Source: Rostratula benghalensis
Taxonomy: Eukaryota; Chordata; Aves; Charadriiformes; Rostratulidae
Length of the DNA stretch: 64,000 nucleotides
Direction of reading: 5' to 3'
Assembly: GCA_013399305.1 (NCBI GenBank)
Contig: VXAI01000019.1
Location: forward strand, 1,004,910 to 1,068,909
The notes under the pieces were generated by a model. The model did no database searches. It saw only the letters and a program-made list of their open reading frames with translations, and had not been told where the DNA came from. This document shows, in pieces, positions 47,011-59,484 of the stretch. Positions within the stretch are counted from its first letter, which is position 1. Each line of letters begins with the position of its first letter. Made by a program: the position numbers and the translations under genes.

Positions 47011-50000
47011 TGTGCAAAATCTCTTTAAACCAGCTTAGTGAAATTATCTTCCTTTTCAAAAAGTTTCTAGCTGCATTTCTGATTTCCTATGACCAGCCAG
47101 ATATACAATTTCTTAGTTTATATCTCTCTATATCTATAGTGCACATGGAAGAAACATATGTATATTTCAAAGATATTGCATTCTTTAAATACATGAAGTG
47201 TGGGTTCATATACTAAATTATTTTACTCTCAGACACTGTCTCTAAGAATGTGACTTATTCGGACTGGGTATAAATTTCCTACTGGTGCTCAAATATGCAT
47301 GTGTGGAATTAAGGGTGAAGATTTTACTTAGCTTTTTATACGACAATCTTCTAGGAATCAATTTTTGAACCTGTACAGAGACTCTACTGAGAATACGAAT
47401 TAATTAGTCCAAAACCAGAAGCCTAACATTCCGTGAGCCTGCAGAAGACAACTGTTATTCTTCAGTATATATTTACCAAAATGGATTAGAACATGATCCA
47501 AAGTACTGGTGCTTCACAGAAAGGCAAAACAGATTCTGATAAAGGCAGAAGCAAATACTTACAGATTTTTTTCATTCTTTTAGCTTTAAGTTATACGATA
47601 TGCCTACAGCTATTGTATGGAGCTTTATAATATCAAAAAACCTATTGATATGCCATTTCATTACAATTTTTTTTTTTAACAGTCTTTTTGGAAAATAAAT
47701 GTGTGTGCTTTAAGGTATACAATTTCAGGTCATAAACCACAGTTTTATGCCTAAGGATTCTGTTTTCTTAAGCAGATGAATCGCTCCATAAACACAGATC
47801 ACTCGATGAATTCATATAAAAGTTGGAAGACAACACCAAATCAGTCCTGCAGTGGTACGTTTCACTAAACAAAAGCATGAAATATTTTGCCATTGAAAGA
47901 ATAAAGGTTCATAAACTGACATCAGCAGGGATATAACTACATATAAATTTGAGTAAAAATAATTTTGTGGTTACATGATCATTAAACAAAACGTTTCTGT
48001 TATTCTTTCTAAGTACAATATCCTTTGGAAGCAGTAAGGTCTGCAGATTGTTCGTGATAAACCATTAAGTAGGAATTTTCACTCCTGAAGTAGTTAAGGG
48101 GTATTTCATAATCCAAAATGAACAGTGATCCCAAGCATATGCAATATTTTGGGCAGGGCTTTATATAAAAGAGGAGTGACATGTTCCACTTTTGTTTTCC
48201 AAATCACTTAGTGGTATATATTACTGTGGTAAATACAAATATACAAAATTAATTTTAATTCTTTAATAGGAGGGTTGAAGATTAACCCACACTAGCTAGT
48301 GGCATTCATTTATCTGCATTTATAACAAATTCAGGATTACTAAAGATGCACACTAGCTTTGTGATTTCTGAATTGCAATGATGAAATAACTAGCTTAAAA
48401 ATTAAATGTATAATATTTCAAACACTATTTTTATGAAATTATCAAGCCAGTGTTTGCATAATTATTTCAGACACATACATCTCTCAAGCTACTGATGCAG
48501 GGCCTTCAATTCACTAAGTAGTAAACAGAACCACTGAAACAATCCAGCTGTTTCCTGCCATAGATTCTTGTGCTGATTCAGTGAGCCACCATAAACCCTT
48601 AACTTTCAAAAAAAGCTTTGACATACAAGAAAAATATTTCAAAATATCTTTTTTGGCTTTGTTTTAAAAAGATTGTGCATTCAAATTGCAAGAGTTTTAA
48701 GTTGGATAGTGTTATAGTAGCTTATGCTGTTTTAGGTCAAACATTGTCTAGGAATGGAAGCAGTAGCTTCAAATATTTTATTGGAATGCAATCTTCTGCA
48801 CAGAGAAAAAAAAAATCTGTGCTTTTTAAAACATCTTCTTAACCTATTTAAATTTCCATGTTTAGTTCTCCTCTGGAATAATAGCAGGCTATTTACTAAA
48901 GTCAATGTGTAAATCTAAATATGCTTCTAATACAAATAGCAAAAGCATACGTGGCTGTCCTGTTTTGCAAGCACACTGCAGTAAAGAAAATAAAAGGAAA
49001 AAAAAAAACAAACCAAAGGATGAAAAAAAAAACCAGCCTAAAAACCCAAACAAAAGCCCCATGAAACTTCCAGCAAAATTTTCAGTATTAAGGTCACATA
49101 TTTGTCAAAATATGAATCCCACCATACTCATCCACTAGTGGCAGCTCAGAAGTGGCAATGTATTGGCACAACACACCTCACCAGGCAACGATCTCAGGTA
49201 ACCCCATGCATTATAAAGCTTTAGTGGATACAGACCAATTGTAGACATACATCTAATGCTGGTTTTGTTGGCTGGTTTTCATTTCCAATAAAATAATGGA
49301 GAACAGATCTGTGGCATGACCCTAGGAATTAGAAATTAATTACTACCTACATCAAAATATGGCTTATGAGGGTCAAAATCCAGAGAGAGGAAGAAGACAC
49401 TGCCCGAGCATAAGTGCTGCTATTTTAAACTGTGGAGTGCCCTATTTTTATATTTGATACATGAACTGGCTCTACTCATCACTCCTACTACCGTTATCCA
49501 AATAAAGCTTTGGGAACAGCTGGACGGGTGACACCATTTCCATTAAATGCAGAATTTCTTTCAGGTGTACCTCTGAAATACAGACTTGGTAAGACCTCAC
49601 TGTTATTGAAGATTCCTGGTGGAAGATGACTGATAAAAGCCCATGGCTTTTCTACTCATCTACTCACTCTTACCACTCCCAGTTCTACACGAAAGACAGT
49701 CCAAAAGGTCAGTAATCTCTAAAAAAATTACTAAGAAAACATAAACTAAAATCCCACTCTAAGTTGACCCAATTAATCTCTAAAGAAGAGATAACATACA
49801 GAACAGGCATAGCAAGCTCCTAGTGATTGCTACCAGAGGAGACACACAACCAAGAGATGCTTGGGGTATTCACCATGATGCTTTTGGTTGAGTAAACAAA
49901 CAAAAAAACCCACCTAAGAACCAGATATATTTTCAGCAGATATGAGTAACAAAAAATATCTGAATAAACAGGCCACAGGTCACCTCACTGCAGAACATAA

Positions 50001-50153
50001 ACAAAAAGCATAAATATCCGAACTTACACTCAAAGGAGGAGATACGATTTTTAATCCAAAATTTCAATATTTGTATATAACACAAAAAAAGGAAAAAGAA
50101 CTAAAACTACAAGTCATTACTTCATGAAACAGGGTACACAAGGTCACTGTGAT
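47011..50153. other. SGCZ: Intron just downstream of the SGCZ exon; A-rich tract only
   Basis: No element is recognised. An A-dominated low-complexity tract lies at 48986-49060 and makes a lysine- and asparagine-rich spurious frame (48905-49138). Confidence 0.45.
48986..49060. repeat. A-rich low-complexity tract
   Basis: Runs of A interspersed with AACAAACC and AACCCAAAC words, similar to the tract at 5.6 kb but with G present. Confidence 0.75.
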
Positions 50154-50159
50154 ACTTAC
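50154..50159 (-). other. SGCZ: 5' splice site (donor) of the SGCZ exon
   Basis: On the minus strand the exon ends CACAGTG and is followed at once by GTAAGT, the optimal U1-pairing donor. The open frame runs on past this point for about 30 codons, but those residues do not resemble sarcoglycan. The known protein continues with an Asp-Gly-Met-Gly segment after FTV, so the coding sequence ends here, in phase 0. Confidence 0.92.
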
Positions 50160-50354
50160 CACTGTGAAATTCATAACCTTCAAAATCCATATTGTCATTG
50201 CTAAGTTAACAATCATGGTAACCAACAGCAGAAGGACAAAGAAGTATAAGCACCTCTTTCGCCATCCATAAATCCCTACAGGGTAGAATTGAGGATGTTC
50301 AGTCCTTGGAAGGCTGTTCTGTTGCGTTGCTAATATATACTGCTCTCGTGTCAT
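50160..50354 (-). CDS. SGCZ: Zeta-sarcoglycan, internal coding exon (N-terminal tail plus membrane helix)
   Basis: This is a 195-base exon of 65 codons, read on the minus strand, starting [19 protein letters not shown] and ending KVMNFTV. Sarcoglycans are type II single-pass proteins of the dystrophin-associated complex at the muscle plasma membrane. Residues 1-35 form the cytoplasmic tail and include the family block GIYGWRKRC (about 27-35). Residues about 36-58 form one hydrophobic helix. K59 onward starts the extracellular side, with an NFT sequon at 62-64 that probably lies too close to the membrane to be glycosylated. The exon is bounded by CAG/ATG at its 5' end and GTG/GTAAGT at its 3' end, so it ends in phase 0. 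The remembered human SGCZ sequence is nearly identical through the helix and differs at a few tail positions (about 14 and 20-23). SGCG differs far more in the tail. In mammals a short upstream exon (about 13 codons) precedes this one, so I read it as exon 2. The rest of the protein lies outside the window. Confidence 0.95.
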
Positions 50355-50380
50355 CTGGAAAAAAAAGACATAAGTTAGCA
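50355..50380 (-). other. SGCZ: 3' splice site of the SGCZ exon: acceptor, pyrimidine tract and branch point
   Basis: Read on the minus strand, the bases before the exon run TGCTAAC, then TTATGTC, then eight T, then CCAG. The final AG is at 50356-50355. CTAAC at 50378-50374 fits the branch-point consensus YTNAY, with the candidate branch adenine at 50375, about 20 bases from the AG. This is a strong, compact acceptor and fixes the exon start at 50354. Confidence 0.9.
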
Positions 50381-53300
50381 AATGAAAGGTCTGCTTTTCA
50401 TAGATTTAATTACATTAAGAGGTAATGCATTCATCCAGCATAAACCCCATCAAGGTTATTTTTACTAGGCATGTAGTAAGAATTTGGTGGTTTTCATGAA
50501 TCTCAAGTAAACCTTTGGTTTAATATTTCAAAATGGATTTGTATTGTATTTCAAAATTATCAGCAAGAAACCCTAAAAAAATATTACCGTTATCCATGTG
50601 TGTATCTTACATTCTATTTCAGAAGACTGTCTTAGTGTCCCTCATGAGGTTATTGAGGAAAATTTAGTTTTGAAGAGAAAAGTCATGTAACTTTTTTTTG
50701 TGGCATTTTTTCTGAGATAAAGGTAATTTTCCTCATAATAGCTTGTAGCCATAACTATTACACTCTTTCACACAAATAGAAGAAAAGTTTATTCTTACTA
50801 CAAATGCATCAGTCGTAAATGAAGATGTCACTCTTTCACTACACTTAATTGAATAAATAATTCATGTCATTAAACATACAACCATATTTGACACAAAAGT
50901 ATGCCATTGTGCATACTATATTTTTTACTCAAAAAGAATCACAAAACCCCTTTGAAGTTCTAATGTTGCCCTTTAGGAGACCCAGATACTATCATCATCT
51001 CTTGTTTTCCTGAACCAGTTTTAGTTCCTCTAGCACATACACAAGCAGTAACTGTTTGCAAACTGCTTAAAGCAGTTTCCATTCATTCTTCTTTAGAGCA
51101 AAAAATGTTTATGGCATTTAATGTGAAACCATTTAACAATTTTTACCTCCTTAACTTCCTCTTACAGATATTTACATTCATATTCAGCTGTCACAGTGCC
51201 TTTACACATAAAGGTATTAACTTTTCTCCATGACTTAAAAATGAAATTGAAACACTCATTGTATTTATTTAAAAGTTCTTCCTGAAACAAGACTATTAAA
51301 AAGATTGGTTTAATAGGCTTTGTGCTTAGGAGGAGGAAAAAATGAAAAACAAACCTGAAACAAATACCCCAAACAACCAAAACCCCAACAAATTTATAAC
51401 CCAGATAGAATGATCAGTTTTACGTTTAAAAACTGCCTGCCTTTTCATGGAATGTAAAAAATGCACTAAAATGGCACTAATTTGATTCAATTAGAAATAA
51501 AAACTAGATTAAACCTTTTTGAAGGACCAAACGAATGTTGATTTCATAAGATTTTTAATATATAAATCTCTAAAATGTTTAAGTAAACATCTGTATGGCT
51601 AGATAATTACCCAAATCAAAACTCTTTAGGTTTTACCATGCACTTGTTAGTGAATGAGATATTAATATAAATTAACTCACTGTGGAATAATTACGGCCAG
51701 GAGTCATACAATACACATCCATATTACAATACACATATGACTGAAATAAGCCAAAATGTAGACAATAAATCTATAAAGCAGGTTTTAAATAAGCTAGTAA
51801 ACAAGCATTTTGTCATTTTTACTCTTTTCAAGAGGAATTGCTTCTCTTTGCCTGTAATTTCAGTTAAATGTACCATTTAGCAGTTTATTGACATAGTTAA
51901 TCTTTACAAACAGAACTTCCCTCAACAGCATTTCTCACTCCTCCCAGAGAAAAGCGTCACCAGGCCTCAAGACCTCAGATTGTTATCATATCCTGGCAAT
52001 ATTCATTCCAGCAAATACACGAAAGGGTTAATCATCTTCCTCCTTTTAAGGAGTTTCTACACCTTCATTTGGAAGGAGAAATGTGAAAAGGCAAAGAAAT
52101 TCCAGAACACTAGAAGGACAAGTAAGTTATTAAAATACTTCTTTTAAAGTGACTTGCATGAGCCCTTGCTGAACCACACAATATGACAGAATATCTGTGA
52201 AAAAAAAAGGGTCACACCTAAAAAAGAAAGAAAATAATCTAACAAGTTTTTGCCAATAGTTCTGATTGGTAGCCTGCAGATGTACTTTATATATAAAAAT
52301 CCATACACACAGGTATTTATGAATGTAGATACATAGATCATAGAAATACATACACACATACACACAAACGTTTGGTGACTGAATTACTATTCCATCCAAC
52401 TGAATTTTCAAAATATATTATAGAAATATACATTCTAAAGTAGGCCACTGCTCGATCTTATTGATGAGGAATTATTATTAAAGGGACAATTAATTAATTC
52501 TGTAGTATAAGCTTAATGTTATTCCATTACTCAACTCCTGTAAATATGAAATGACCAGTGACAACATTTCAAGGTAGGACAAGAACTATGATTTAAAAGT
52601 TTCTCTAGGCTTCCGATATTAGGATGCTAGAGAGTCTCAAATCAAAATAATTACATTACAGAAGTGCTCCATTAAATGCTTCAAGGGTTTCAATGTAATC
52701 ACCTTAAACTGGTAAACTCCATGGTGCACACATGCACATATACACAAAGTCATAAGAACCCAGAGCCACGTGCTAAAGAAATTAAAAATAACTCCTGTGC
52801 TCTGATAATAAATGAGATTTCTAATTCAAGTCCCAAGTAATATGGGACACATTACCCCATAACTACAAAGAAATTAAATCCGTTCTCACACCGCACTGAA
52901 CAAGTATCATAAACAAGAGAAACTATTACAGCACTGCAAATGTCATGTAACAATTGTACCTGAATACATTTTGCTTTTTTTTTTTTTTTAATTTTCATTT
53001 TTTGGCTACTCCTACACTTTCTGATCTTTTTCAGTACCATAACACGTACGACTGTGCATATTCACTAGGCACAGGTGAATCTGAGCAAGCACACAGCTTG
53101 GAACCTAGATCACAATCAAACCGATCCCTAAACTGTTGATATCTGAGGGCCATAATGTACTTTTGGAGCAGGTATCTTAGATTTGTAAAAGTAATTAAAG
53201 AACAGAGCAGCGACATTTTACATTTTCAAAATTTATTTTAGTCTTTAGGAAAATCTCTTTCAAAGCAGGGAAAAAGAAAGAGAAGACAAATGAGCAAATG

Positions 53301-56149
53301 AGCTAAATCCAGAGAGTAAAATTGTTGGTATAATTCATGAAGTTAAGGAAGCAATCTACTTAAACAAGTGTTAACAAAAACTGTTTAGAACATGATTATG
53401 CCTTGCAAATAATTCTCTAGACAAATATAAATTCGTCTTGATGGATAACAGCACTTTTTAAAGTGGCACAAAAGACGAATCAGATTCAAAACTAAGGAAT
53501 GAAATAAGATGATCATTGTTTTTAATTACCAACGGTTAGTCAGACAGGAGAAGTGATCCAATATTTGCTGTTAACAACAGTCTTGGGAAGATCACCTCTC
53601 TGCACATGCCTGTAGCTGCCAAAACAGCTGAGGGAAGGCAAAAATGGATGCAACACCTTTCATCAAAGCACAGACTGCTTTAAGAAATGAAGATGACTAC
53701 AGAAACAGGAGAAGTTACCAGAGGGCTTTTACACATGTTGATAGAGCGTCCATGTGTTTGAAAATGAAGCAGACAAATAAAATACTGATACCTCAGTGGG
53801 GATGGGGGAAAGTAGGAGGGAAGAAGAAACTTCATAAACGATTTGCCAAGATAACTACAATTTTTTTCAGATCTTAACCAAGCATTCTTCTTTTATAATT
53901 AAGGGCAGAACTCTGGGTTTTTTTTTCCCCGTCCCAAACCTATGTCTCCAGCAAGCACAGCTCTTTACACCAAACAAGACCTGTGCCAGCCTCCTCATAC
54001 AGAGGAATGGAAGCTCAGAGTCAATACAGTTTGGCGGCATTAAAACTAGAACTGGTCAAAAGTCACTTTTTCTAGCTCCTGTTCTCTCCCAATTTCTTTT
54101 TATCTTTCTGAGAAGCTCAAGTTGAAGGTCTCAAGAGTTCCAACATCCCTGCAGAAAATGCTGTATACTCAGATTGCTTAGAGACCCACAACGCTCACTA
54201 ATCTTACCTAGATTTTCTGCTAGCTTCAGTTCATGCCTTTCACTTAACAGACTTTGCTATTAACCAAACTTTCATACTCCTGTCTTTGAGAAAAAACATT
54301 ATTAACAGATTTTTTAAAAAGTGTTTAATAAAGTTGACTGCATTCCCAAGGTGTAGAACAGAAAAGCCAAACTGGGTAAGTTTGAAACATCAATATAATG
54401 TGTAAAAGTGGTTTGAAATTTTCAAGGAAGAGTGCTTTTACTGAAAGCATGTGGATTCATTGGAATTTACAGACTCCCATTAAAATGGAGGTGGATAACA
54501 TCAGACATCATTACCCATACCTTGGGAGGACAGAAAAACCTTTCCTCTCTTTTCTTTTTTTTTCTTTTTTCTTTTCTTTTTTTTTAAGAATTTCCATTAT
54601 TTTTAAGAAGATTCAACATTTAGAACTTCAACACAAATATTTTATTTGCTATACCTATATACGAAACAAAAATAAAAGCATTACTTCTTTCCATGACTAT
54701 TCCTTGGAGAATTCAAATATTTTTGTGGTATTTCCTATTAACAGGCACTACCAACTTAGGTATCAAGACTTAGGAAAGTAACCTTAATGATGGTAGTATG
54801 CATCTGGGAAAGATTTGATAATAAATGGAAAATACTTATTTAAAGCTACAAGCATTTTTCAAGTCTGTCAAGATATTACTGCAGCAACTACTTAGTTATA
54901 GTAAAAAAACCCTAAGAGATACACATCTAATATGACAGATATAAATCCAAAACTGTTTACTACTCACATCATAAAACAAATAAGCCAAGAAACAACATAA
55001 TTTTTTGTTACCTTAGGTATTCTAATTGTAGCCTGGTACATGACACTACTTCTAGAAATTTTCATTACTGATTTGTTCTCTGTATATTGTCTTAATTCAT
55101 AGATAGAATGAAGAACATAAAGGAGTTTTAAAATACAAAAAATCTAGCATGATAGTGCTTAGACCCCATCATTATTCAAAGTTGGCTAGGAAGATATTAG
55201 CAATCAGATGAGCTGTAGAGGTGAGAAAATAGAAGAAAAACTCTAGCTAGTAAGGAAAATTCTTTACATCAGCATTTAGAGAAAAAAAAAAAATCAAAAT
55301 CAAAAAGCAACCTGCTCTTAACTAGCCATAGCTCAGGACATCATATAGATGATTTACCAGAAGCAGCTGGCTCTCTCCACTCACCCTGACAGTAACACTG
55401 TCTCTGGCCAGTACCTCATGATGTGGATTCCCCTCTTTTTGTATGATACTACAGCAGGTCACTCATTTTGCTTCCACTCTACACCACGTTTGACATTAAT
55501 TGAGTTTACAGCTGAAATACTATTTTACTGTTTCTGAAAGACTTTAGCTGGAAGTTCACCTGATATAGTGAAAAACACCACACAGAGCAGGAAGTGCTGT
55601 AAAAACTGTTCCATTTCTTACGGCAAATACACAAATACATAGGACATTGCACCCCATCCTTGACACTAAAATCAAAAGTTGGAATACAAACAATAAGTTC
55701 ATTACAAAACTAAATAGGAAGATAGCAAACAAGAGACTTGTATCTCTTGAAAAGGCCTTATGAATAAAAGGACGGATTTTCCTGGAAAGATTTTAAAACG
55801 CTATATACAAAGCTCTTGCTGTCAACTCAAGCATGTGTTGAAGCAACTAAACTGTTTCTTCTCTTCTAAAAAGGTTTGACACTTTATAATTGATTTTTGA
55901 AAATAATAGAAAGAGATGGCATGATCTTGACTTAGTGGGGAATGTATTATCTATTGTGAATAGACTGACGAGGTAGTACAGCTGCATTCTTAGAGAATTA
56001 AGTAGTGGAGGGAAAGAGTAGCTGCCTTTAAAAACTTCTTTATCTGGGCTACACACAAGACCTGTAAAATCTCCTTTTTATGGTATTCAAGCCTGTCAGC
56101 ACCTGACTCTGGTATAAATAGTCATTGGGCCACAATTTCTTGGCCAGAT
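50381..56149. other. SGCZ: Intron upstream of the exon without recognisable elements
   Basis: About 5.8 kb of AT-rich DNA with a T run at 52975-52989, a TC-rich tract at 54541-54586 and a CA/TA-rich patch near 52340-52370. No alternative first exon or promoter could be identified. Confidence 0.4.
54541..54586. repeat. T/C polypyrimidine tract
   Basis: TTTCCTCTCTTTTC leads into T runs separated by single C. On the SGCZ strand it is polypurine. Confidence 0.8.
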
Positions 56150-56742
56150 ATGATAAAAGCACATCCAGACCATGTCCAGACACCTTTTGAATATCTCCAA
56201 GGATGGAGACTCTGTAACCTCTCTGAACATCCTGTGCCTGTGCTCAGTCCCCTCACAGTAAAAACATATTTCCTGATGTTCAAACACAACGTCCTGTGTT
56301 TCAGTTTGTGCTTACTGACTCTTGTGCTGTCATCAGGCACCACTGAAAAAAAGTCTGTCTCCCCCTTCTTTGTACCTTCCTCTTCAAATATCTTACATAC
56401 AGATAAGATCCCTTTGAACCTTCTCTCCACCAAGCTAAACAGTCCCTGCTCTCTCAGCCTTTCCTCATGGGAGAGATGCTCCAAACTCTTCATCGTTTCC
56501 ATGGCCCTTCACTGAATTCTGACTGGTATGTGCATGTCTGTCCTGTTCTGGGGAACCCAGAACTGGACACAGTACTCCAGACGTGGCCTCACCAGTGTTG
56601 AGTAGAGGAGAAGGACCATCTTCCTCAATTGGTGGGGAACACTCCTCCTGACAGAGGCCAGAATATCATCTGTTGTCTCTCTGGCATGGGCACATTGCTG
56701 GCTTGTGTCCCATCTTCTATGGAAAAATACTCCCAGCTGGGA
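56150..56742 (-). mobile_element. CR1 LINE, old diverged copy
   Basis: Plus strand GATAAAAGCACATCCAGACC, then TTTTGAATATCTCCAAGGAT, CAGCCTTTCCTCATGGGAGA and CTGGGGAACCCAGAACTGGA is an inverted CR1 3' half with many substitutions. The minus strand encodes LEHLSHEERLREQGLFSL and VRRSVPHQLRKMVLLLYSTL fragments. The CR1 3' terminus with its octamer tail is not visible, so either end may have been lost. It is the only CR1 seen after 35.1 kb. Confidence 0.9.
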
Positions 56743-59437
56743 TACAGACACGACCACTTCATTTTAAAAAAGCACTTAATCCTAAAATTAATATGAAAGG
56801 GTACTGAACACAGGGTAGAAAGTGCTTACATTTAGCAGGACCTCAGTTCATCTGTTTTAGTAACTTGGGAAAATGTTATGCTCCATATTTTATTTTGGCT
56901 GTGGTTAGGCCACATCTTAGTCAGTACCACGTTACAATGAAATATGCTTCAGGGAAGACTCCACTTGTTCTGTCTTCAAGCTCCTACTTGAAAAACTTGC
57001 ATTCAGAACGACTACACAGGGAAACCCAAGCCTTTTGCCAGAAAGAAGGTCAAATCTGAGGGACTTCAACATTCTAATCTGAGAGTTTGATGCCTTTTTG
57101 GTTCAGCCACAGGTTTTTGCCCTGTTTCAGAAACAGAGGTACAATTGTACTCAAAATTCCAAAATCATGTTTCTTAAGCAACCCAATTGGAAAGCCCTTT
57201 GCACCCCTGCAAATATAAAGGAAATAACATGCAAATAACTCCACCATCAAGCTGTACATAAAGTCAGCTGATAACATAATTTATGTTTTGAAGTCTAATA
57301 ATTTAGAAGACTCTTCTTTTTCCTCTTGGCCACAAAGAACAGTTTTGACATCGGCGTCAAGGCTTAAGTCAGCACGTCTTTACTGACAATTTGCTTGGCT
57401 TTATGTTGTCAATTAGAATTCAATTTTTTTGCTAAGTCAATACAATTAGATTAGTACAGAGACTTCATTATAGCCATAGGCAGGACAGCAGCTGAGGTAC
57501 ACAATTTTCTCCCTATGATGCCAGTACTCACGGAACAGTTATTGGAACAATTGTCTATAAAAGGACAATAAATGTTTGCATCTTGAATATTGTTCTCCAA
57601 TAAAAGGACCACTTCACAAAAACTGAGTACCAGTGAGCTGATACTATTACCATTATTACTTAGAGAGAACATTTATGGCTGTTCTGTGTTTAACATATTT
57701 AATTGTAATGTTCTCTGCACAATGAAGTTCACAGCATGTTAACAAGAATAAATAATCATGTAATGAATAGAATCATATTTTTCCTACTATTCAGTGACTT
57801 GAAATGTTTCTAAATAGCACTGTGCCATACCAAATTTTTAATGAAGCTGGAGTCAAATACATCTCAGGTGATGATGTCTCCCCATAATATGCTTTTTTAA
57901 GTTACATTTTCAATTACCAGACAAAATTCAGTATATTTTTAAGGGTACTTTTAAAAGCTTTTTCAAAAACTTACTCATTACTTCACTTTATTTAGCTTTA
58001 TAATTATCTAAACTTGCATATTGTGTTTTAAAATAATTTTTGAGGTGTTCTATCTAGCAACACTGTCAACATAGTATATTGTAAGAATAACCTTAATTAA
58101 AACTAGGTGGGATTGCAGCAGCAGTCTAGTAGCAGGAACACAAGATTCAGTACACCTAGGCTGCCTTAGGGAAAAGTAGCTACCTGCAGAGAAGAGATCA
58201 TAATGAATAGACTGGCAAAAGATACAGAAGCATACATCTCTGGCACCTGCTATAGCTCTCTGGACTTTATCCCAAATATTCCTACTACTAGATAAACAGA
58301 TTAAATTTATCGTACTGAAGAAGTTCTTAGACTCTATTCAAATAGCAACAAAATGAGGAAAAACAAAATATATCATTAGATTTCAGTTTAAAAGCTACCA
58401 GTTTTCCTTTAATCCTGGTGAGCCTTCATTCCTGTCACTCTACACAACTCAATAAGGCCAGGCTGTGACCAGCACTTCACAGCTGCTGCTTAGCTCCCTC
58501 TCTTAAGGCAACTGAGAAGAAAAAAATTGAGACTTTTTTTTAATTCAAGATATTCCAACATTATTCAAGATATTTCCAGAAGAAAACCTGGCAACCGCAT
58601 CAGTGGAAGATATCAGGACCTTCAGTAGCTTCACACAAACTGGCACTGGCTTTCCTCTGAAAGTGACACATTTGGTTAAATCAGTTCTCATAGATGGTGG
58701 CATAGAAAAGTATAAACTTCAAGAGTCAGGAAAGAGGTTCTAAGAGTGGCAGATTCACCAGGGGAAGCAAACTTCACTGGACTGGAAGAAACAGGAGGAA
58801 CGAACACTTGAACTGTGATAGGAAACATTGTATTTAAAACTTTTAAAATGACACTTAGTAAGTAAACAATTCAGTTCTATATTTTACAAAGCCAAATAAC
58901 TTTGATTTGCTTTTCAACTTATCAACGTTTTTCACAGTTGATATTGTGGAAAGAAACATAACAAGTATGATTGAAAGCTCCTAAATGACTTAAGATACCA
59001 GGGTGAAAACCATTTTAAAAATACTTTCAAAACCTAAATTAAATGAGTTTGACAGTATTAAAGGCATACTATTCCTTTGCAAAAGGAGATTTAAACTCCT
59101 AAATCACCTTGGAAAAAATTTTCATCAAAACCAGAAGCACATCTATAATTTTATTATCATTCTCCCCATGTTTTCATTTTCTCCATTCCATTTTTGTCTG
59201 CATTTTCTCCTTGGCATGCAGAAGCACATCCATTCCCTAACAGCCAACCTGCTCAGATTTAGCAGGATACAAAGCCCTGAGGATGGAAGCTCAATCTTAT
59301 GAGAGTTGTTTCTTTATTTACGAGGGGTTCTAAGAACTTGCTACTAGTGAAAATGTGTAAATTGTAATGATTAAATGTCACATTTTTTCCAGGCATATTA
59401 ACACATTAATTAGCTAAATTGGCAGGACTGAGCTATT

Positions 59438-59484
59438 GTTTTTTTCCTTTTCTTTTTGTTTTGGGGGTTTTTTTATTATTTTTA
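59438..59484. repeat. T/G-rich low-complexity tract
   Basis: T runs broken by C and then GTTTTGGGGGTTTTTTT. Same class as 19.1 and 42.15 kb. Confidence 0.75.

Larger units (their letters stand above)
1..50159 (-). other. SGCZ: Intron downstream of the SGCZ exon (partial)
   Basis: This is non-coding sequence 3' of the exon on the SGCZ strand, also cut by the window edge. It contains nearly all the CR1 copies, both assembly gaps and several small repeats listed separately. No minus-strand frame resembles the next sarcoglycan exon (expected near DGMGNL followed by a beta-rich extracellular domain). Intron status is inferred from the known very large size of SGCZ. Confidence 0.8.

Noticed and set aside
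50064..50159. Continuation of the sarcoglycan frame after FTV
   Set aside because: GTAAGT follows directly and the residues after it do not resemble any sarcoglycan.
50361..50381. Upstream in-frame start at 50381 (MLTYVFFFQ-) for the sarcoglycan frame
   Set aside because: Those codons are the pyrimidine tract and branch-point region of the intron. The acceptor AG at 50356-50355 excludes them from the mRNA.
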